IMG/VR virus record: IMGVR_UViG_3300042868_005834
Span: 1-24,099 of that record
Source of the DNA: a virus
Strand: one strand, 5' to 3'
DNA: 24,099 bases
In this document: one piece after another, positions 19,409-24,099 of the stretch
Layout of the letters: each line of letters starts with the position of its first letter
Position numbering within the stretch: position 1 is the first letter of the stretch
Program-made: the position numbers and the translations under genes
The notes under the pieces: model-generated
What the model saw: only the letters and a program-made list of their open reading frames with translations
Database searches by the model: none
Told to the model about the DNA's origin: nothing

Positions 19409-20314
19409 TTAACCAGTTACCCAGGTCATGGGCATGGATCCGTCTACAAATGTCTTGAGATCTTCTTCCAGTTTGTCCATTTCAGTCTGTGCTTCTGACT
19501 TCAATGCGTCACCATTTAGACTGGTGCCGCCCTGTGGGCCTACTATGGTGTTAAACTTACTACGTGCTTCACCAATGATTCTCTTGGCAAAACTATAAGC
19601 ATATTCCTGTATCCAGGGGAAAGCATATGTATCGTTAAAAATCATCTGATCGGGTTTAACGTTGAATATGTGTAGCAATACACTTTCAGCCTGATCAGGG
19701 CCGGCATAGCCAAATGGCATCTTGCGAATAATGGTCAATTTTTTAGTCACAGGGTTGAATGTAAAATCCATGAATCCGCCAAACATACGCATGGCTAACT
19801 TTTGATAATCCACAAACAATTCGTAATTGGTTAGTCCGCCCACGCGACCTGCTGTCAGCATGTATGTGTTCAAGTAACCTGATGCAAATGGCTCGAACTG
19901 GCTGGCAGTTGTTCCTGTCACACTGCCAATACCGCGGCGATGTATGACTTTGACTGTCTGGATTTCTGGGGGCAGGATGTATTCCTGTGTCTCAGGCAAC
20001 AGGTCCAGGAACGCATAACTCTCTTCTGTACTGTTGCTGGCACGTTGACGATATTTGACCAGAGCTTGCTTGATGGCCATTTCGTAGTGTTCTTGTTCCA
20101 GTTCCACGTCCACAATGCCGTCACCTAGACGCATACGGATGTAGTCCGTGATCTCAGCACGTTTAAGGTCCGAAGTGGACATGGAATTGGGGTCAAATGC
20201 AATCTGCCCTGGTCCTGTACCTGTTATGGTATTGAATAGACTCTTGGCAGGCATACTGCCTCGGGCAGATAGATTGCCTGTAATTACTGGGGTGGTGGCT
20301 GGAATACTGGGCAT
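19409..20314 (-). CDS. 13: Neck protein gp13
   Basis: gp13 and gp14 form the neck that seals the filled head and receives the tail. The 301-aa protein (T4 gp13 is 309) follows T4 gp13 in layout: ITDYIRMRLGDGIVDVELEQEHYEMAI at about 56-82, split here as ITDYIRMRLGDGIVDVELEQ and EHYEMAI, parallels the T4 start ([20 protein letters not shown]). A tyrosine/aromatic-rich middle follows (YLNTYM, YELFVDYQKLAMRMFGG), and the end WIQEYAYSFAKRIIGEARSK, LNGDALKSEAQTEMDKLEED and PMTWVTG parallels T4 WVKDYATALAKELNGQI and the closing ILVG. AAGGAT precedes the ATG, and a GCTAAATA box lies 20 bases upstream. It is separated from gp14/gp15, which lie on the other strand. Confidence 0.8.
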   Translation of the reverse strand: MPSIPATTPVITGNLSARGSMPAKSLFNTITGTGPGQIAFDPNSMSTSDLKRAEITDYIRMRLGDGIVDVELEQEHYEMAIKQALVKYRQRASNSTEESYAFLDLLPETQEYILPPEIQTVKVIHRRGIGSVTGTTASQFEPFASGYLNTYMLTAGRVGGLTNYELFVDYQKLAMRMFGGFMDFTFNPVTKKLTIIRKMPFGYAGPDQAESVLLHIFNVKPDQMIFNDTYAFPWIQEYAYSFAKRIIGEARSKFNTIVGPQGGTSLNGDALKSEAQTEMDKLEEDLKTFVDGSMPMTWVTG

Positions 20315-20334
20315 GAGTTATATCCTTATGCCAG

Positions 20335-20342
20335 TATTTAGC
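20335..20342 (-). promoter_or_regulatory. Possible late promoter box for gp13 (GCTAAATA)
   Basis: GCTAAATA on the minus strand in the 31-base gap between the 390-aa gene and gp13, ending 20 bases before the ATG. It is identical to the box before the 196-aa gene (9789-9796), with almost the same spacing. Confidence 0.45.
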
Positions 20343-20345
20343 AGC

Positions 20346-21518
20346 CTATTCCACTTTGAGCAGTACAATGTCTGCGTTCAGACGTCCGTTCATCTTGGTG
20401 TCGGTAGCACGAATCTCGTCCAGAAACTTGCGTAACTGAACCTTGCTGGCCTTGCGGAATTCCTGTAGTTTTTCATCAGGCTTACGCAGGGTCTTGCATA
20501 CTGACTTCATTTCATCATAGCCCACGATGCTGGTGCCTTTGATGCCCAGGGTGCCAGCATGTGCATCCGCCACATACTTGCCCAGCTTGCGGGTTTTGGT
20601 GTTGTAGATCCACAGAGCTGTGGCGCCAATGATGTCAACTGGATTGATGCTGACCAGTTTCAGTGCTTTGTCTTCTTTGGCGTACTTGACTTTGGCCACC
20701 AACTTTTCTTTGCTCACAGCACGTGGTTTACGCAACTTTTTCGCCTGCTTCTTGACGCTGCGATACTGTTCAATTGCAGTGATGCAACCAGTCAGAAATG
20801 TCAGCAAACGCTTGAAGTCTGCTGCACGATAATGGCGATAGCCTTCTGTCAATTGCTCGTCTTTCTTCTGGCTGGCATCCAACAGTTCTTCAGCACGGGC
20901 AGCAATCAGTGTTTCGTACTTGCCCAGCTGACTTTGTGGTACAGCATTGGCAACCAAAAATTCATAGAACTTGAAAGTGGTCTTACCTTTAACTGCTTCG
21001 TCATAATGGCCCTCAAACTCTCCCAGGGTGTCAGCAGTCTTTTCATTCATGCGATCCTGAATGGTGGGCCGATAAGCCACAGCCTCAGGAGTGTTGATGA
21101 CCTCTGCAACTTCGTCACCAGCCAGTGCAATACTGTGCTGAATGGCATTGCGGATAAACTTGATGTGACGTTCCTGCATGGGCATACCCTGACGGTGTGC
21201 CATGACCAATGCACATGAGGTCATGCTCAGAGTGCGGTCTGGGCTGCGAATAAATGCACTGAGTTCTGCTTTGGTCAGCAGCTCAGTGGTCTGCACCCAC
21301 TCCACCACGTATTTTTTTAGATCTTTGGTGGAATAGTGGTAATTGTAGTAGTTCATGCTCTTACGCATGTGATGGTCAAATACTGCCTCATCCATCTTCA
21401 AGGCACGCTCATGATCCCATACAGGCTCAGTGCCAGTATACTTTTCGTCGGCTGCCTGCGTACTGCGAGGAGCCTTAAGTTTTGCTTTGATGGTTTTGCC
21501 GTCAACTTTGATAGCCAT
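20346..21518 (-). CDS. Unknown 390-aa basic protein
   Basis: No family recognised. The N-terminal 30 residues are Lys-rich. Residues about 35-250 look helical and contain a Tyr/His-rich segment (MNYYNYHYSTKDLKKY, 55-70) and several Cys/Met-containing helices. A strongly basic linker follows (KKQAKKLRKPRAVSKEKL, 256-273). The C-terminal part (about 285-390) looks like a separate alpha/beta domain beginning VSINPVDIIGATALWIYN, then TKTRKLGKYV, and ending NADIVLLKVE. The basic linker is compatible with nucleic-acid binding, but that is a guess. A near-perfect sigma-70 promoter lies upstream, indicating an early gene, and an AAGGA site precedes the ATG. Confidence 0.8.
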   Translation of the reverse strand: MAIKVDGKTIKAKLKAPRSTQAADEKYTGTEPVWDHERALKMDEAVFDHHMRKSMNYYNYHYSTKDLKKYVVEWVQTTELLTKAELSAFIRSPDRTLSMTSCALVMAHRQGMPMQERHIKFIRNAIQHSIALAGDEVAEVINTPEAVAYRPTIQDRMNEKTADTLGEFEGHYDEAVKGKTTFKFYEFLVANAVPQSQLGKYETLIAARAEELLDASQKKDEQLTEGYRHYRAADFKRLLTFLTGCITAIEQYRSVKKQAKKLRKPRAVSKEKLVAKVKYAKEDKALKLVSINPVDIIGATALWIYNTKTRKLGKYVADAHAGTLGIKGTSIVGYDEMKSVCKTLRKPDEKLQEFRKASKVQLRKFLDEIRATDTKMNGRLNADIVLLKVE

Positions 21519-21550
21519 GATGATCCTTGTGCTGAATTAGATGATATACC

Positions 21551-21580
21551 ATTATATATTTAAAGTGATTTATTTGTCAA
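21551..21580 (-). promoter_or_regulatory. Consensus sigma-70 promoter of the 390-aa gene
   Basis: On the minus strand TTGACA (21575-21580), an 18-base spacer and TATAAT (21551-21556): both hexamers are perfect. The -35 overlaps the last codons of the upstream 92-aa gene. The -10 ends 32 bases before the ATG at 21518, leaving room for a short leader with the AAGGA site. Confidence 0.8.
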
Positions 21581-21855
21581 CCCATGATTATTGCTGTCAT
21601 GACCAACTGCTCCAGCAGATCCAGTCCGTCACTAAGTTTTGCATAGTGTTCCAAGTACTTGGTGGTTTCCTTGCCCAATCTGCGACATTCCACGCTTTCA
21701 CGATCCAGATCCTCGTACATCAGGCGCATGTTGGCCATCATACGTTGTAATTCGTTATATCTGTGGAACTGCGAATATGTAGCAACGGCTATATTGTTTT
21801 TAAGCTGATGCTCTACATCACGTATTCGCTGTAAAATCTGCGCTTTTTTATCCAT
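21577..21855 (-). CDS. Small helical unknown protein, early, probably leaderless
   Basis: The 92-aa product is almost wholly helical, with heptad-like spacing (KAQILQRIRDVEHQLKN, 4-20) and many Met, Arg and Glu residues, which suggests a coiled-coil or small bundle; no family is recognised. I set the start at 21855 (MDKKAQ). The in-frame ATG at 21870 lies upstream of the -10 element and would not be transcribed from the promoter at 21862-21891. With TATAAT six bases before 21855, the predicted transcript begins at or next to the ATG. It is the first gene of the leftward early region and is divergent from the gp14-like gene. Confidence 0.65.
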   Translation of the reverse strand: MDKKAQILQRIRDVEHQLKNNIAVATYSQFHRYNELQRMMANMRLMYEDLDRESVECRRLGKETTKYLEHYAKLSDGLDLLEQLVMTAIIMG

Positions 21856-21861
21856 ACCACC

Positions 21862-21891
21862 ATTATACATTTAATGATATTTTTGGGTCAA
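21862..21891 (-). promoter_or_regulatory. Sigma-70 promoter of the small early gene
   Basis: On the minus strand TTGACC (21886-21891), an 18-base spacer and perfect TATAAT (21862-21867). It has the same layout and spacer length as the promoter at 21551-21580. The -10 ends six bases before the ATG at 21855. Confidence 0.7.
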
Positions 21892-21896
21892 CCGGC

Positions 21897-21904
21897 AATA
21901 AATA
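21897..21904 (+). promoter_or_regulatory. Late-type promoter box for gp14/gp15 (AATAAATA)
   Basis: AATAAATA on the plus strand, 7 of 8 with the late consensus, 22 bases before the GTG at 21927. It lies five bases from the -35 of the opposing early promoter, so a 71-base gap carries an early leftward and a late rightward signal. Confidence 0.6.
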
Positions 21905-21926
21905 CTGTATATTTAAGGATTCCACA

Positions 21927-23324
21927 GTGGCAAGATTATCATTATGGCAGAACGGTCGTCACAGCAATGACTATAAATTCATGGACCGTCGCATTTCAGA
22001 AATGTTCACACTGGGTGCTACTGGAATTCTGCTGCACAAGTATCTGGGCACCACCAGTCAGGCTGCAACATTAAGCACCAGTGCCGTAACCAATTCTGGT
22101 GGCAGCACATTGACATTCCCCAGTGCCAGCAACGTCAACATCGGTGATCATGTATACGGGCTAGGCATACCTGCTGGAGTCACAGTCACAGCGAAAAACG
22201 CCACTGTCATCACCATCAGTGCCAATACAACCAGTGCTATATCATCAGGTGCCACAATTGGATTCAGTGCTGATGCCACTAAACCAGCATACATCAATCA
22301 GAGTGAAATGAACATACAGGACTTGTTGTTCATGGAAAACCGTGATCGCAAATACGACACTGATGTGTATCGTATGCGTGGACACTATCAAGTGGCTGAT
22401 CAGGATTTTGACCTCAGCCAATTTGGGCTGTTCCTGGCCACGGGTACCTTGTTCATGACCTTCCATCTGAATGATATGTTGGACGGTGTTGGTAGAAAAA
22501 TCATGGCAGGCGATGTGTTGGAGTTGGAGCATTTAACTGATTACGACCCTCTGAACCAGGACATACCAGCAGCATTGAAGCGATTCTTTGTGGTGGGTGA
22601 TTGTAGTTTTGCATCAGAAGGATTTAGTCCCACCTGGTGGCCACACTTGTGGCGTGTCAAATTGAATCCACTGGTGGATAGTCAGGAATACAAGGATATT
22701 TTGAATAACATTCGAGTTGACACCAATGGTGATGGTACAGCAGACACACCCATTGGACAAATTCTCAGCACATACAATACCACAATAGCCATCAATGACG
22801 CCATTATTCGACAGGGTGAAACCGATGTTCCGCAAAGCGGATATGACGTCAGCCACATATATGTCAGACCTCTGAATGCTGATGGCTTGATTGTAGACAA
22901 TGCTGAGAGTACTGCTGACAATAATATCCTGGACGGCAGTGACATCATCAACACAGCAGACTCTGGCATAGTAACTCCCAGTGAGACTATACCGGGATAC
23001 ATGACTGGTGATGGTCTGGCACCTGATGGGTTTCCAGTGGTGGCTGGCATATTATTCCCCACCCATCCAGCAGAAGGCGACTTCTGTTTGCGTACTGATT
23101 ATGTGCCCAATCGACTGTTCCGTTTCAACAGCACACGTTGGGTCAAGATTGAAGATGTACAACGCACCAGCCTTACTCGCGGTAGTACTGCGTACCAGAC
23201 ACAGCGTGGAACATTCGTCAACAACACCAACACCTACAACACATATGACATCACAGGTAATGTGGTGGTCAACAATGAAAAACAAAGTTTATCACAGGCA
23301 TTGCGTCCCAAGGCAGATAATTAA
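21927..23324 (+). CDS. gp14-like neck protein, enlarged
   Basis: The call rests on position directly before gp15 and on a core resembling T4 gp14. ENRDRKYDTDVYRMRGHY (137-154), DFDLSQFGLFLATGTLFMTF (160-179), RKIMAGDVLELEHL (190-203) and FFVVGDCSF (220-228) parallel the T4 order of a beta core, then RPMEGDLIYFP, then a final strand pair. At 465 aa it exceeds T4 gp14 (256). An inserted beta module lies at about 46-117 (STLTFPSASNVNIGDHVYGL, GIPAGVTVTA), and a C-terminal extension includes GDFCLRTDYVPNRLFRFN (384-401). Start: GTG with TAAGGA seven bases upstream, the only unusual start codon in the window; the MARLSLWQNGRHSNDYKF beginning fits family members as I recall them. The alternative is another neck or collar protein. 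Confidence 0.55.
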   Translation: MARLSLWQNGRHSNDYKFMDRRISEMFTLGATGILLHKYLGTTSQAATLSTSAVTNSGGSTLTFPSASNVNIGDHVYGLGIPAGVTVTAKNATVITISANTTSAISSGATIGFSADATKPAYINQSEMNIQDLLFMENRDRKYDTDVYRMRGHYQVADQDFDLSQFGLFLATGTLFMTFHLNDMLDGVGRKIMAGDVLELEHLTDYDPLNQDIPAALKRFFVVGDCSFASEGFSPTWWPHLWRVKLNPLVDSQEYKDILNNIRVDTNGDGTADTPIGQILSTYNTTIAINDAIIRQGETDVPQSGYDVSHIYVRPLNADGLIVDNAESTADNNILDGSDIINTADSGIVTPSETIPGYMTGDGLAPDGFPVVAGILFPTHPAEGDFCLRTDYVPNRLFRFNSTRWVKIEDVQRTSLTRGSTAYQTQRGTFVNNTNTYNTYDITGNVVVNNEKQSLSQALRPKADN

Positions 23325-24099
23325 TGAGTATTGAAAATTCCAATTTCTTTTACGATGGGCAGATAAGACGCTTCATCACACAGTTTATTCGCATGGTGTC
23401 CAACTTTGAAGTGCAGTTTGGCAAGGACCGTGACGGGGTGACCACATTACAGCGTGTGCCAGTTATGTACGGTGATCAGAGTCGTCAGGCAGCACAGATT
23501 GTACGTAACAACAGCGCCAGCAGCCTGAATACTGTACCAGCCATGGCCGTGTATGTCAGTGCCCTGCAGTTTGATCGTGAACGTGTACAAGACCCCACCT
23601 TGATCCAGAAAATGAATATTCGTGAGCGGCAGTTTGACAACATCACTGGCACCTACACTCACAATCAGGGCGAGGCCTACACCATTGAGCGTATCATGCC
23701 AGTGCCATACAAGCTGACACTGAAACTGGACATCTGGACCAGTAACACTGAGCAGAAGCTACAATTAATTGAGCAATTGAGTCAGTTGTTTGACCCTGCC
23801 ATGGAAATACAGAGTACAGACAACTATGTGGACTGGGGCAGCTTGAGCTACGCCATGTTGACTGACATCAGTTGGAGCAGTCGTACTGTGCCCACTAGTT
23901 CAGAAGATCCCATAGACATTGCCACAATGACTTTTGAGTTGCCCATCTGGATCAGCAGCAGTGCCAAGGTCAAGAAACTGGGTGTCATACACACTGTGAT
24001 CACCAACTTGGATGATCTGTACAACGGTAATTTTTTAAGCGACCCCGATTTTGGAACATTCGGCAGACGCTTGTTGACATTGTTGGACTACGGCATCGT
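23324..24099 (+). CDS. 15: Tail sheath terminator gp15 (3' end cut by window edge)
   Basis: T4 gp15 forms the hexamer that caps the finished tail and binds the neck. The visible 258 codons parallel T4 gp15 (272 aa): FFYDGQIRRFITQFIRMVSN (9-28) against T4 FYNSSFRRYATLMGDLFSN; RVPVMYGDQSRQ against RVPITYASKEHF; a central PVPYKLTLKLDIWTSNTEQ followed by LIEQLSQLFDPAMEI against the T4 YELSIFTRYEDDMFQIVEQI block; then the MTFELPIWIS strand. It starts with a TAATG overlap with the preceding gene and has AAGGCAG about seven bases before the ATG, so gp14-like and gp15 form one late operon. Confidence 0.9.
   Translation, partial: MSIENSNFFYDGQIRRFITQFIRMVSNFEVQFGKDRDGVTTLQRVPVMYGDQSRQAAQIVRNNSASSLNTVPAMAVYVSALQFDRERVQDPTLIQKMNIRERQFDNITGTYTHNQGEAYTIERIMPVPYKLTLKLDIWTSNTEQKLQLIEQLSQLFDPAMEIQSTDNYVDWGSLSYAMLTDISWSSRTVPTSSEDPIDIATMTFELPIWISSSAKVKKLGVIHTVITNLDDLYNGNFLSDPDFGTFGRRLLTLLDYGI

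Noticed and set aside
20559-21218. Open frame of 219 codons on the plus strand
   Set aside because: It lies wholly antisense to the 390-aa gene, has an unnatural composition (Cys/Phe/Leu-rich), no ribosome-binding site and no neighbouring coupling. The minus-strand gene has a promoter and a good start.
21856-21870. Upstream in-frame ATG at 21870 for the small early gene
   Set aside because: It precedes the TATAAT element, so it could not be in the transcript made from that promoter.

Overview
The window is a stretch of a tailed-phage genome: a T4-like myovirus of the type found in aquatic bacteria, not a bacterial chromosome. The evidence is a run of recognisable T4 homologues: UvsX, gp32, gp17, gp16, gp4, a gp48/gp54-like tube protein, gp19, gp18, the gp1 dNMP kinase, gp13, a gp14-like protein and gp15. 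Genes are packed tightly with many ATGA or TAATG stop/start overlaps, and TATAAATA-type late promoters sit in the few gaps. There are no photosynthesis or other host-diagnostic genes, tRNAs, insertion sequences or CRISPR arrays, so the host cannot be named. Base composition looks moderate, somewhat under half G+C by eye.

Layout. Nearly everything is read leftward (minus strand). From the right, the leftward genes are a small helical protein, a 390-aa unknown, neck gp13, dNMP kinase, a very large sheath gp18 (1126 aa), tube gp19, a gp48/gp54-like protein (560 aa), a 123-aa unknown, head-completion gp4, two 2-oxoglutarate/Fe(II) oxygenases, terminase small subunit gp16, five head-associated unknowns, terminase large subunit gp17, a 500-aa unknown, gp32 and UvsX (cut by the left edge). 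Three genes are read rightward: a small zinc protein (18389-18739), and gp14-like plus gp15 at the right end (gp15 is cut by the edge).

How they work together. gp16/gp17 package DNA; gp4, gp13, gp14 and gp15 close the head and join it to the tail; gp19/gp18 form tube and sheath; the dNMP kinase feeds nucleotide synthesis; gp32 and UvsX serve replication and recombination. Transcription signals fall into two visible classes. Near-consensus sigma-70 promoters (TTGACA/TATAAT type) precede the small 92-aa gene, the 390-aa gene and the dNMP kinase. TATAAATA-like late boxes precede most structural genes. Two hairpin/T-tract terminators separate transcription units.

The most unusual region is 5.2-9.8 kb, between gp16 and gp17, which are adjacent in T4. 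It holds five genes. Three encode proteins with short N-termini resembling the T4 capsid-targeting sequence that is cleaved by the gp21 prohead protease. A fourth is a 1000-aa mosaic with two AT-hooks, a duplicated Cys4 zinc-knuckle module and repeated hydrophobic-x-Glu linkers at its domain junctions. My reading is that this is a set of proteins packaged inside the head, possibly including a polyprotein processed in the prohead. That is inference from sequence patterns. Other points worth a look are several probable leaderless transcripts, a sheath almost twice the T4 length carrying repeated small surface-type modules, and the tandem oxygenases.
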